Made by a program: the position numbers and the translations under genes. A stretch of DNA of 38,568 nucleotides from a virus, in the IMG/VR virus record IMGVR_UViG_3300020467_000003, positions 1 to 38,568 of that record; one strand, 5' to 3'. A model generated the notes under the pieces. That model was not told the origin of the DNA, did not search any database, and saw nothing but the letters and a program-made list of their open reading frames with translations. Positions 1 through 6,370 of this stretch are shown piece after piece. Every line of letters starts with the position of its first letter. Position 1 is the first letter of the stretch.

Positions 1-79
1 TTGCTTTACTGACTAAAGACAGACAAAGAAGTGATAACGCTAGTAGTCGTAATCGCATCTGTTTGTGTAATTTCTTCTA
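1..79. repeat. 79-bp terminal direct repeat, left copy (contig closure overlap)
   Basis: Bases 1-79 are identical to bases 38490-38568. An exact overlap of this short length at both ends of a contig is what a de Bruijn graph assembler leaves when it closes a circle, and 79 is a commonly used k-mer size. The repeat lies inside coding sequence: it holds the end of the 121-aa exported protein gene and the start of the 178-aa exported protein gene. A biological direct terminal repeat of a T7-like phage would be expected beside the terminase genes instead. I therefore read it as an assembly overlap. Confidence 0.93.
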
Positions 80-371
80 TTTTTGCACCTGCTGCTCTCG
101 TAGTTATTGAAAGTGACCAATCAGCAGTATCGGTCTTAGGAGTAAAAACTACATCTGAATCAGCTATACCACCACTAGATGCACTTGTGACAGCTATGTT
201 TGATGCTTCCCAAGTATTTAAAGCTGACCCATATTTCTGAGTAACTATGCTACGAGTTATAGTCTGAGTAGTATTCTCAGTTCTATTGCTAGAGCCAGTA
301 CTCCAAGTGGGTAGTCCGTTTGCGTAACAAGGTGCAACTAAAAATAAACCTAGTAAGAGTAGTTTTTTCAT
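6..371 (-). CDS. Small exported protein of unknown function (121 aa)
   Basis: A 121-residue protein with a clear N-terminal signal peptide: Met-Lys-Lys, a hydrophobic core (LLLLGLFLVAPC) and a likely cleavage site after CYA near residue 18. The mature part is rich in Ser and Thr and predicted beta-like, with no motif that I recognise. Its start overlaps the stop of the 79-aa membrane protein by four bases (ATGA), so the two are translationally coupled. Its end overlaps the start of the next exported protein by about 53 bases across the contig junction. Grouping with a holin candidate and another secreted protein suggests a role at the cell envelope, perhaps in lysis or superinfection control, but this is inference only. 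Confidence 0.75.
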   Translation of the reverse strand: MKKLLLLGLFLVAPCYANGLPTWSTGSSNRTENTTQTITRSIVTQKYGSALNTWEASNIAVTSASSGGIADSDVVFTPKTDTADWSLSITTRAAGAKIEEITQTDAITTTSVITSLSVFSQ

Positions 372-607
372 TTGATACCAACTTTAGAGTTCTTATTATC
401 TACTATAGTATCTTTTTTCTTTTTTATCTGAAACCCTAGTGAAGCAGTACTGGCTGAAAAAATACTTGCAATAAATGTCGGGTCAAAATCTACAATCTTT
501 TTGCCAGATGGAGGTTCATAGTATGAAAGAGATAATAGCGTTGCCGACCAAAGAAGAACGCAAACTTTGACAATGGTTTCGACTCTACTAGGTTCTTGAT
601 CTTCCAT
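368..607 (-). CDS. Small two-helix membrane protein, holin candidate (79 aa)
   Basis: This 79-residue protein has a short acidic N-terminus, a hydrophobic segment at about residues 13-30 (VKVCVLLWSATLLSLSYY), a second weaker one at about 44-61 (TFIASIFSASTASLGFQI), and a Lys-rich tail (KKKKD). Two membrane segments with a charged C-terminus in under 100 residues is the class II holin layout, as in T7 gp17.5. It is first in a leftward cluster with two signal-peptide proteins. No other holin candidate was seen in the genome, which supports the call by elimination. Homology was not tested. It starts 67 bases from the divergent rightward gene at 675. Confidence 0.6.
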   Translation of the reverse strand: MEDQEPSRVETIVKVCVLLWSATLLSLSYYEPPSGKKIVDFDPTFIASIFSASTASLGFQIKKKKDTIVDNKNSKVGIK

Positions 608-674
608 AAAAAGTTAAAACTCTTGTTTAATACTAACAATGTAGCTATGTTTGGAAAGTAACACAATAGTTATT

Positions 675-839
675 ATGCTAAAAATTTTAAAACCAGTACT
701 ACTAAAGTTCTTTACCACTACTGCTGTAAAGAGATTAGTAGTCGATCTGCTTAGAGCTATCTGCAAACAAACTACCAACACGTTAGATGATCGTGCTGTG
801 GATATGTTAGAGCAACAACTATTCCCAAAACTAAATTAA
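675..839 (+). CDS. Conserved small phage protein of unknown function (54 aa)
   Basis: A 54-residue protein starting at the ATG at 675; an in-frame TTG at 651 would add eight residues but lacks support. The N-terminal half is amphipathic and basic (MLKILKPVLLKFF), and the second half contains a DDRAVDMLEQ segment. I associate proteins of this style (LKP..L, VxDLL, NTxDDxAV) with the late region of marine T7-like phages, without a known function. The gene opens the rightward unit that continues into an unknown gene and TerS/TerL; the next gene starts two bases after its stop. Confidence 0.65.
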   Translation: MLKILKPVLLKFFTTTAVKRLVVDLLRAICKQTTNTLDDRAVDMLEQQLFPKLN

Positions 840-840
840 T

Positions 841-1149
841 ATGACGCATAAAGAGTTTTTTAAGGTACTTATTGGCAACCCACCGCCAGAAATAGAGTTT
901 GAAATTCTAATGAAACAACGTGAGACAGAACAAATGCCTGATGAAGCTATAAAAGCATATTGTTTAGACCTAGTTAAGTACACAAAGATGCAAGATATGC
1001 TGCTTACTTCTGCAATAATGCGTATATCAGAAATAGAAACGCAATTATATCGTTATGAAAAAGGTATGAAACTATACAAAAAAGTAAGAAAATTAGGTTT
1101 TTTTGGTAAAATAAAGTATCTTCTATCTGGCAAAACAGATAAGAATTAA
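841..1149 (+). CDS. Unknown late-region protein (102 aa)
   Basis: A 102-residue protein, mostly charged and helical. The N-terminal part contains a Pro-rich turn (GNPPPEIEFEI), the middle looks like an amphipathic helix pair (LLTSAIMRISEIETQL), and the C-terminus is strongly basic (YKKVRKLGFFGKIKYL). No catalytic motif is visible. It starts two bases after the previous gene's stop and lies 27 bases upstream of TerS, so it is co-transcribed with the packaging genes. A link with packaging or lysis is possible from position only. Confidence 0.7.
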   Translation: MTHKEFFKVLIGNPPPEIEFEILMKQRETEQMPDEAIKAYCLDLVKYTKMQDMLLTSAIMRISEIETQLYRYEKGMKLYKKVRKLGFFGKIKYLLSGKTDKN

Positions 1150-1176
1150 TTATATTACTTGTAAACACTAGTTACT

Positions 1177-1392
1177 ATGGACATAGAAAAACTAAATAAC
1201 TTACATAGTGCTTTAACTGATACATTATTAGATAAAGTAACTAGTGGAGATGCAAAAGCAGGTGATTTAAACGTAGCTAGACAGTTTTTAAAAGATAATG
1301 GTATAGAGTGCATACCAACAGAAAACAATAAAATGGACGATTTGATGAAAAATTTACCTGATTTAGAAGCAATACCTGTTGCTGAATTATGA
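1177..1392 (+). CDS. terS: Terminase small subunit (TerS, T7 gp18-like)
   Basis: A 71-residue protein with the features of T7-group small terminases: a helical N-terminus (NNLHSALTDTLLDKV), the segment SGDAKAGDLNVARQFLKDNG, which is characteristic of the small packaging protein of T7-like and related phages, and an acidic C-terminus. TerS recognises concatemeric phage DNA and brings it to the large subunit at the procapsid. T7 gp18 is 89 residues, so the size fits. It ends two bases before the chosen ATG of TerL, the usual gp18-gp19 order. Confidence 0.85.
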   Translation: MDIEKLNNLHSALTDTLLDKVTSGDAKAGDLNVARQFLKDNGIECIPTENNKMDDLMKNLPDLEAIPVAEL

Positions 1393-1393
1393 A

Positions 1394-3115
1394 ATGCAAC
1401 CGTTACCAACAAAACTGCAAGACTTTAGATATTTTTTAATTATTACTTGGAGACATTTAAACCTTCCAGACCCTACTCCTGTTCAATTAGACATTGCAGA
1501 ATATCTACAAAGTGGCACTAGACGTAAAATTTTACAAGGATTTAGAGGTGTTGGTAAAAGTTGGATAACTTCTACTTATGTTGTGTGGAAGTTACGAATG
1601 AACCCACAGCTAAAATTTTTAGTTGTAAGTGCAAGTAAAAATAGAGCAGATGATTTTACGACATTTACTATGCGTTTAATTAATGAAATGTCAATATTAT
1701 CTCCGTTAATACCACAAGAACACCAAAGAAATAGCAAAATTAGTTTTGATGTTGCACCTGCAACCGCTTCTCATGCACCTAGCGTTACCAGTAGAGGAGT
1801 TCTTTCACAAATGGCAGGTAGTCGTGCAGATGAAATAATTGCAGATGACGTAGAAGTACCGAATAATTCTTATACACAACCCATGAGAGACAAATTAGCG
1901 GAAGCTGTAAAAGAATTTGAAGCTATTTTAAAACCAAATGGCAACGTTACTTTTCTTGGGACACCACAAGTAGAAAATAGTTTGTATTTAACACTAGAAG
2001 AACGTGGTTATGAGACAAGAATATGGACAGCACGTTATCCAGAATTAAAAAACAATTATGGAGATAGACTTGCTCCATTTATAAAAGAAAGACTAACCAA
2101 TGAATTATCTAAACCTAAAGACCCTGTAGACCCACAAAGATTTACCTCTATAGATCTTATGGAACGTGAAGCATCTTATGGACGTTCTGGTTTTAATTTA
2201 CAATTTCAACTAGATACAACCTTATCTGATCAAGATAGATACCCATTAAAAATATCTGATCTTGTTATTTCTTCTATCAATCAAGAATATGCACCTGAGA
2301 AGATTATATGGTCGAATAATCCAGAATACGTTATACAAGATTTGTCTTGCGTTGGGTTTAATGGTGATAGGTTCTACCGCCCTGCTCAAGAATTTGGAGA
2401 TTTTATTGAATATACAGGTAGTGTGATGTTTATCGACCCCTCTGGGAAGGGAAAAGATGCAACAGGTTATGCTTGTGTAAAGATGTTAAACGGAAATCTT
2501 TTTGTTACTGATGCAGGTGGACTAACAGGTGGCTATTCAGACTTAGTTTTAGAAAAATTATCTAAAATTGCAAGATTTAATAAAATAAATACTATTTTGA
2601 TTGAACAAAACTTTGGTGGGGGTATGTTTGCTGAACTATTAAAACCTTTTCTTATGAGATTTCACCCATGCGAAGTGCAAGATGTAAGAAATAATAAGAC
2701 TAAAGAACTAAGAATTATTGATACTTTAGAACCTGTTATGAACTCTCATAGATTAATAATAGATCGCAAGGTAATTGAAAAAGATTTTAAGTCTAATCAA
2801 GATGAACCACCAGAAAGACGATTAAAATTACAGCTAGTTTACCAACTTAGTAGGATTTCTAGACACAGAGGTAGCTTAGTTAATGATGATATTATTGATG
2901 CTCTTGCAGGTGCAGTTGGTTATTGGACAGAATACATGGCTCAAGATGAAGATAGAAATATTAGATCTAGAAAAGATGAATTATTAATGACTCACCTTGA
3001 TAATTGGGGTGCTGCTGTAAACTCAACTATCACTCAAACTGCTATGGGAATGACTCCTCAACAAATAAGAAATTCTAATGTATCTGACAAGGGTTTTATA
3101 AGGGAATCTTATTAG
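1394..3115 (+). CDS. terL: Terminase large subunit, DNA packaging ATPase-nuclease (T7 gp19-like)
   Basis: About 573 residues, aligning by eye with T7 gp19 (586 aa) along its length. The Walker A motif GFRGVGKS lies at about residues 49-56, the Walker B region is SRADEIIADDVE near 150, and GTPQVENSLY resembles the coupling motif. The C-terminal RNase H-fold nuclease is marked by FIDPSGKGKDATGYA, the LIEQNFGGGMF segment and NDDIIDALAG, which carry the acidic metal ligands. It drives ATP-dependent packaging into the prohead and cuts concatemers. I chose the ATG at 1394, just after the TerS stop; an in-frame TTG at 1379 would overlap TerS. A strong hairpin follows about 45 bases downstream. Confidence 0.97.
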   Translation: MQPLPTKLQDFRYFLIITWRHLNLPDPTPVQLDIAEYLQSGTRRKILQGFRGVGKSWITSTYVVWKLRMNPQLKFLVVSASKNRADDFTTFTMRLINEMSILSPLIPQEHQRNSKISFDVAPATASHAPSVTSRGVLSQMAGSRADEIIADDVEVPNNSYTQPMRDKLAEAVKEFEAILKPNGNVTFLGTPQVENSLYLTLEERGYETRIWTARYPELKNNYGDRLAPFIKERLTNELSKPKDPVDPQRFTSIDLMEREASYGRSGFNLQFQLDTTLSDQDRYPLKISDLVISSINQEYAPEKIIWSNNPEYVIQDLSCVGFNGDRFYRPAQEFGDFIEYTGSVMFIDPSGKGKDATGYACVKMLNGNLFVTDAGGLTGGYSDLVLEKLSKIARFNKINTILIEQNFGGGMFAELLKPFLMRFHPCEVQDVRNNKTKELRIIDTLEPVMNSHRLIIDRKVIEKDFKSNQDEPPERRLKLQLVYQLSRISRHRGSLVNDDIIDALAGAVGYWTEYMAQDEDRNIRSRKDELLMTHLDNWGAAVNSTITQTAMGMTPQQIRNSNVSDKGFIRESY

Positions 3116-3160
3116 GTACTACTATAGGATAAGTGACTGAGCAACACGCACTCTCCAAAG

Positions 3161-3215
3161 AACCTACAGGGTGTCATTCTAAAGCGGTGGTACACCCTAT
3201 AGGTTCAACTTAATT
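3161..3215 (+). terminator. Intrinsic terminator downstream of terL
   Basis: The arms AACCTACAGGGTGT (3161-3174) and ACACCCTATAGGTT (3192-3205) form a 14-bp stem with one G-U pair and a 17-base loop. A run of T (TAATTTTT) follows within a few bases. It would stop transcription of the packaging unit. T7 also insulates this region from the early genes. Confidence 0.65.
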
Positions 3216-3249
3216 TTTCCCTACTTCTGCTTCTACTACAGAAAAATAT

Positions 3250-3278
3250 TTGACACAAAAATCTGAAGAGGTTACGCA
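3250..3278 (+). promoter_or_regulatory. Possible host sigma70 early promoter
   Basis: A consensus -35 box TTGACA (3250-3255) is followed after 17 bases by TACGCA, with TATATG just beyond; the -10 match is weak. It precedes the early region by about 480 bases, comparable with the T7 A1-A3 promoters, which lie well upstream of the first early gene. The perfect -35 is the main support. Confidence 0.35.
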
Positions 3279-3523
3279 TATATGGGAAATGAATTTTACC
3301 CCATAGGGTATAGAAAAAAACCAAAAAAAAAGGATAAAAACCTATAAATCATTGCAATAACTACATTTATAAATTACAAGTACTAATTTATGGGTTTTTT
3401 GGGGTGATTCTGGTAAAAATTTAGGCTATCTATATGTCTACATAATCGGTATTTTATGGGGTGGGTTAACTATGGATTTAATACAAAAAAGAGAATAAAA
3501 AAGAAATAAAGTGTATTAGTAAA

Positions 3524-3640
3524 ACTAGTACAAAAAATTGTTACTGTTTGTTAAGTTTTCGCTGAGATCTATTGGTATGACTGAACATAGTACAAATGAA
3601 CTAATCTACCTGATAAACGCTTTTTTCATTTTGTACTAGT
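3524..3640. repeat. 12-bp inverted repeat with an extra half-site (possible integrase, repressor or origin sites)
   Basis: ACTAGTACAAAA at 3524-3535 is repeated as its exact reverse complement TTTTGTACTAGT at 3629-3640. A third related site, TAGTACAAAT, lies between them near 3589. The arms are 93 bases apart, too far for a simple terminator, and the arrangement resembles iterated protein-binding sites. In an integrase-encoding phage, arm-type sites of attP, an operator or replication iterons are the likely readings. No tRNA-like core sequence could be recognised. Confidence 0.5.
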
Positions 3641-3714
3641 AAACAAACAACAAATAAAAACAAATTATTAGCAATATTAAAGACAATTAATAAAAAATAT
3701 GTAATACTACTAAT

Positions 3715-3743
3715 AGTAATTATTAATTAATTACTGTTGCTCA
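3715..3743 (+). promoter_or_regulatory. Palindrome plus TTGCTCA leader element before the first early gene
   Basis: A perfect hairpin, AGTAATTA then loop TTAAT then TAATTACT (3715-3735), is followed at once by TTGCTCA (3737-3743), 24 bases before the ATG at 3761. TTGCTCA is shared with three other early leaders at a similar distance from the start codon. The hairpin shares its loop and the GTAA/TTAC closing arms with the dyad at 4744-4764, so it may be an operator or an RNA structure. Confidence 0.45.
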
Positions 3744-3760
3744 ATTCACTTATTAAACAC

Positions 3761-4720
3761 ATGACAACTTCAGCACCTCGAAAATCTAAAAAAGAATTTG
3801 ACCCTAATAAAGGGTATGAAGAGTTAGCTAATGATCTAATTTCTATTATGGAAAAAGGGGTAAACCCATTCAGAAAGAGTTGGACTAGGGAAGCTCAACA
3901 TACAAATTTTGTTACGGGTGAAGCGTATAACAACGGCAACCTTATATGCCTAGAAATTGGTAGATTAACCAGAAATTACAAAAGTAATTATTGGTGCGGA
4001 TTTGCTCAAGCTAGGTCATTCGGTCTATCTATTATTAAAGGGTCTAAAGGCTCTATTATTCTACGTCCAGTAGCTATGAAAAAGCCTTTATTAGATGACA
4101 ACGGAAAACCAATTAAAGATGCTCTAGGCAACCCTGAGTTTTTTTGTTGGACTATATTTGTGCCTTGTAGAGTTTTTAATTTGGATTGTTTCAAGAAAAC
4201 AGAAAAATTAGAAAAAAGACTAAAGGAATTAAACAAAGAAGTATCTGTTAATTATTCACCTATTAGTAGTAGAGAATCAGCCGCAATAAAACAAATTCAT
4301 AATTATGTAAATACTCATAATATTGATTTTGGCGAGGGTGGTAATAGTGCATATTATGACCCTGATGCTGATTCTATAACCGTCCCTAATAAAGAAAGAT
4401 TTAGTAATTATGCTGAATTTATCGCAGTTGCTTTACATGAGTGTGTCCACTCATCAGGAAGTGATAAAAAGGGACGTTTAGCAAGAATTGGAATTACTGA
4501 TAAAAAAGCGGTATTTGGTTCTGAGCTATATGCAACAGAAGAGCTAATTGCTGAAGCGGGTGCATACCTCTTATGTAATGAACTACAAATAGATTCTAAT
4601 AATGAGAGTCACGCTTCTTATCTTGATTGTTGGATTAAACGATTAAAGAAAGAGCCAAAGCATCTATTAACAGTTATTGGTCATTCTGTAAAAGCTAAGA
4701 ACTTAATATTAGGTTCTTAG
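3761..4720 (+). CDS. ArdC-like antirestriction protein (ssDNA-binding domain plus zincin metallopeptidase)
   Basis: A 319-residue protein with the two-part ArdC layout. The N-terminal domain (about 15-150) has the DUF1738/ArdC pattern, including ANDLISIMEKGVNPFRKSW, the YNNGNLICL segment, and FGLSIIKGSKGS followed by an extended FVPCRVFNLDC strand. The C-terminal zincin-like domain carries HECVH (about residues 226-230) and the downstream ATEELIAEAGA segment, which supplies the third ligand or catalytic-side acid. ArdC binds single-stranded DNA and protects incoming DNA from restriction. As the first early gene it occupies the place of T7 ocr, which does the same job by DNA mimicry. The ATG at 3761 is preferred over an upstream in-frame TTG that lies in the leader element. 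Confidence 0.85.
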   Translation: MTTSAPRKSKKEFDPNKGYEELANDLISIMEKGVNPFRKSWTREAQHTNFVTGEAYNNGNLICLEIGRLTRNYKSNYWCGFAQARSFGLSIIKGSKGSIILRPVAMKKPLLDDNGKPIKDALGNPEFFCWTIFVPCRVFNLDCFKKTEKLEKRLKELNKEVSVNYSPISSRESAAIKQIHNYVNTHNIDFGEGGNSAYYDPDADSITVPNKERFSNYAEFIAVALHECVHSSGSDKKGRLARIGITDKKAVFGSELYATEELIAEAGAYLLCNELQIDSNNESHASYLDCWIKRLKKEPKHLLTVIGHSVKAKNLILGS

Positions 4721-4734
4721 TTCTTTTTAGATTC

Positions 4735-4802
4735 TCTCTTATTAGCAGTAATTAATTTACTGCTAGTAAAAGAGATTCTCAATTGAGATCTCTTGTTGCT
4801 CA
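4735..4802 (+). promoter_or_regulatory. Structured leader with two mutually exclusive hairpins
   Basis: Hairpin 1: TCTCTTATT plus the perfect stem AGCAGTAA/TTACTGCT (4744-4764, loop TTAAT) pair back onto AGTAAAAGAGA (to 4775). Hairpin 2: AAGAGATTCTC (4770-4780) pairs with GAGATCTCTT (4785-4794) over an AATT loop, with one bulged base. Both need bases 4770-4775, so they exclude each other. TTGCTCA (4796-4802) follows, 27 bases before the ATG at 4823. The arrangement looks like an attenuator or translational switch, but no U-tract follows either stem. Confidence 0.45.
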
Positions 4803-4822
4803 CGTTATCCCATTTTTTACTT

Positions 4823-5122
4823 ATGGAAACAAAAAAAACCTATCTAGCATTTATGCGTGTTGGTGGCGGTTCATCTTGGTATCAAGGTTCAATAGAACCA
4901 GAACACGCTGCACTTAAATGTGTAAAGCAAGCCAAGAAAGATTGGAGAACCATTTATAAATGGAAACCCGAAACAGAATGGCAAGTTGGTATTTATGACA
5001 TGACCAACCACAAATATGGTTGGGTTGCTGACGTGTTCGGAATATTCCCAAGACTTAAAAATGGGAATGTTTCTAGGAAACGTAAACTTAAGTACTTAAA
5101 AACTGTAAAACTTTACTATTAA
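4823..5122 (+). CDS. Unknown early protein (99 aa)
   Basis: A 99-residue basic protein starting at the ATG at 4823 with a T-rich leader and no Shine-Dalgarno sequence. It contains a Gly-rich start (RVGGGSSWYQGS), several Trp residues in a predicted beta-rich core (YKWKPETEWQVGIYDM), and a strongly basic C-terminus (SRKRKLKYLKTVKLYY). I do not recognise the family. It is the second gene of the early region, flanked by structured leader and intergenic hairpins, and so is probably a host-takeover factor of the kind T7 carries here. Confidence 0.7.
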   Translation: METKKTYLAFMRVGGGSSWYQGSIEPEHAALKCVKQAKKDWRTIYKWKPETEWQVGIYDMTNHKYGWVADVFGIFPRLKNGNVSRKRKLKYLKTVKLYY

Positions 5123-5137
5123 GTCCACTCAGAATCG

Positions 5138-5166
5138 CCTAGAACAGTCCTTAAATCTGTTCTAGG
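5138..5166 (+). other. Perfect intergenic RNA hairpin (possible RNase processing site)
   Basis: CCTAGAACAG (5138-5147) and CTGTTCTAGG (5157-5166) form a perfect 10-bp stem with a 9-base loop between the 99-aa gene and the next small gene. No T-tract follows, so it is unlikely to be a terminator. T7 early mRNAs carry RNase III hairpins in just such intergenic positions; an equivalent role is possible. Confidence 0.55.
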
Positions 5167-5203
5167 TATCTTTACACCCTTACAATTAACAACTTTTCTA
5201 ATT

Positions 5204-5377
5204 ATGGAAAAAACAACTTATGCCGATTATTTGGCAATATCCGAACCTTTTAACGATTGGTTAAAAGAAGTTCCCTTTGGTTTTTGGATTAAAGGTATGA
5301 AAGTAAACAAAGACAATTCTGTTACTTTCATATTTAAAAATTCTTTAGATACAGATAGGTGGCTAAAGAATGACTAA
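5204..5377 (+). CDS. Small unknown early protein (57 aa)
   Basis: A 57-codon ORF (begins MEKTTYADYLAIS, ends DTDRWLKND) with codon use like its neighbours. It is acidic at the N-terminus and contains an aromatic segment (VPFGFWIKGM), followed by a beta-like stretch. It starts 37 bases after the perfect hairpin and ends inside an ATGACTAA overlap with the next ORF, which indicates translational coupling. No family is recognised. Confidence 0.6.
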   Translation: MEKTTYADYLAISEPFNDWLKEVPFGFWIKGMKVNKDNSVTFIFKNSLDTDRWLKND

Positions 5378-5489
5378 AGAAAACAAAATTACTGATGCTT
5401 TTAATAAAGCTATCAACACTAAGGCTATTAATAAACTAGATATTAAAACCCTTAGAAAATTAAATAAAATCCTATCTAAAATAAAATAA
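5370..5489 (+). CDS. Small basic unknown early protein (39 aa)
   Basis: A 39-codon ORF (begins MTKENKITDAFNKA) whose start overlaps the previous gene by eight bases. It is Lys- and Asn-rich with a predicted helical C-terminus (LRKLNKILSKIK). It is followed 28 bases later by an intrinsic terminator, so it ends the first early transcription unit. The overlap and the terminator position are the evidence that it is translated. Confidence 0.5.
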   Translation: MTKENKITDAFNKAINTKAINKLDIKTLRKLNKILSKIK

Positions 5490-5516
5490 TTTATTAAAGC
5501 TAGGTTTACTTTAACT

Positions 5517-5547
5517 AACCCTTTAGTATTTACTAAGGGGTTTTTTT
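5517..5547 (+). terminator. Intrinsic terminator of the first early unit
   Basis: AACCCTTTAGT (5517-5527), loop ATTT, and ACTAAGGGGTT (5532-5542) form an 11-bp stem with one G-T pair. The stem runs directly into seven T residues (5541-5547). This is a textbook rho-independent terminator. A new promoter begins 23 bases later. Confidence 0.88.
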
Positions 5548-5569
5548 ATTGCCAATTTTTTTTATTTAC

Positions 5570-5609
5570 TTGCAATATTGCCAACATTCAGCTAGTTTAG
5601 GTTTGCTCA
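5570..5609 (+). promoter_or_regulatory. Host-type promoter with TTGCTCA start region
   Basis: A -35-like TTGCAA (5570-5575), an exact 17-base spacer and a -10-like TAGTTT (5593-5598) are followed by AGGT and TTGCTCA (5603-5609). The whole arrangement is repeated at 6314-6353: same -35 box, same spacer length, same AGGTTTGCTCA. It lies between a terminator and the 202-aa gene, so it probably restarts transcription by host RNA polymerase. Confidence 0.7.
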
Positions 5610-5627
5610 ATTACTTATTTTCTTATT

Positions 5628-6236
5628 ATGTCAGCACACTTGACCGATCAAGACTGTTTAAACGCCCTTGCAACTTTGTATGGGGAGTTTTATAAACCAC
5701 CTATTTATGTGGACTCACAAAGAGCAATAGATCAAGCCTATTACTTTGCATCAAGTTCAAAAAATTTAGAAAATTGGGAATGTGAAAACATTGCTAGGTT
5801 GCTTTTAAAAGAAGCATCTGAAAAACATAAGGGATTAGCACCACATAAAGTAGTGTTTGATCACTTGTTAGAAGCTAATGTTAACAGTCTTAAATATCGT
5901 TATCCAAAAGACGAGGAGCTAAAACCAGAAGATAGAATTTGGTTTAATAAATACCAATTCAAAAAGTCATCTACGGTTGCTAAATGGGTAGCAGAAAAAG
6001 ACGCAAAGGGTTTACTACAAGTCTACGGTATGCTCAAAGGGTGGGAGTATCAAAGTTGCGAAGACCCAACGTGGCGAAATGATGCAGTTTATCAAATGAA
6101 AGAGCAAATACAATACGCTATTTTGCACTTGTTAGAAGATAAAATTTGCGGTGAAGATAATGTTTGGACTACTTGGAAAGACCCACAACTAGATAGTCAC
6201 ATTGTCAACATTTCAGATATGTTTGCTCGCCATTAA
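5628..6236 (+). CDS. Unknown early protein (202 aa)
   Basis: A 202-residue, largely helical acidic protein with many Trp and Tyr residues. Recognisable stretches include LTDQDCLNALATLYGEFYKPP at the N-terminus and a WKDPQLDSHIVNISDMF segment near the C-terminus. No catalytic motif, zinc site or membrane segment is visible, and I do not recognise the family. It is a single-gene transcription unit: a host-type promoter ends 19 bases upstream, and a strong terminator starts 30 bases downstream. Tight, independent expression by the host polymerase suggests an early host-takeover function. Confidence 0.8.
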   Translation: MSAHLTDQDCLNALATLYGEFYKPPIYVDSQRAIDQAYYFASSSKNLENWECENIARLLLKEASEKHKGLAPHKVVFDHLLEANVNSLKYRYPKDEELKPEDRIWFNKYQFKKSSTVAKWVAEKDAKGLLQVYGMLKGWEYQSCEDPTWRNDAVYQMKEQIQYAILHLLEDKICGEDNVWTTWKDPQLDSHIVNISDMFARH

Positions 6237-6265
6237 TGTATAGTTAAACAAGAGCAACAGTAATT

Positions 6266-6291
6266 AAACCACTCGCAAGGGTGGTTTTTTT
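6266..6291 (+). terminator. Intrinsic terminator after the 202-aa gene
   Basis: AAACCACTC (6266-6274), tetraloop GCAA, and GGGTGGTTT (6279-6287) form a stable stem with one G-T pair and run into a stretch of seven T. It closes the single-gene unit 5628-6236, just before the next host-type promoter. Confidence 0.88.
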
Positions 6292-6313
6292 ATTGGTAAA
6301 TTTATAAATATAC

Positions 6314-6353
6314 TTGCAATATTATATACATACGGTTAAACTAGGTTTGCTCA
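6314..6353 (+). promoter_or_regulatory. Second copy of the host-type promoter with TTGCTCA start region
   Basis: TTGCAA (6314-6319), a 17-base spacer and TAAACT (6337-6342) are followed by AGGT and TTGCTCA (6347-6353). The start codon of the next gene lies 24 bases after the first base of TTGCTCA. The near identity with the promoter at 5570 shows a duplicated regulatory cassette. It probably drives the long run of small genes that follows. Confidence 0.7.
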
Positions 6354-6370
6354 GTTTATTTTATCTAACT

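Larger units (their letters stand above)
3116..3760. other. Long non-coding region between terminase and early genes; probable site of genome ends
   Basis: This is the only gene-free stretch longer than 300 bases. It contains a T7-promoter-like core (ACTATAGG, near 3119-3126), a large terminator hairpin (3161-3205), a perfect TTGACA box (3250), several ATAGGG or ATGGGG motifs (about 3190-3460), a 12-bp inverted repeat (3524/3640) and an AT-rich dyad before the first early gene. In T7 the terminal repeats, the phi-OR and phi-OL promoters and the host early promoters all lie between gene 19 and gene 1 on the concatemer, so this is where genome ends and perhaps a replication or integration site are expected. 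A 21-codon ORF at 3282-3347 (MGNEFYPIGYRKK...) is possible but unsupported. Confidence 0.7.

Noticed and set aside
1155-1412. 85-codon minus-strand reading frame over TerS
   Set aside because: TerS is well supported on the plus strand and coupled to TerL; the antisense frame has no recognisable features.
3115-3126. T7-promoter-like ACTATAGG directly after terL
   Set aside because: The core match is good and its position recalls phi-OR, but the upstream half does not match the capsid or SSB candidates, so I did not list it as a separate promoter; it is noted within the non-coding region.
3161-3210. GGTTCAA segment as part of a tRNA gene or tRNA-derived attP
   Set aside because: No acceptor, D or anticodon arms could be built around it; the segment is explained by the terminator stem.
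3577-3639. 20-codon ORF in the non-coding region
   Set aside because: Overlaps the 12-bp inverted repeat, has no ribosome binding site and no similarity to anything I know.
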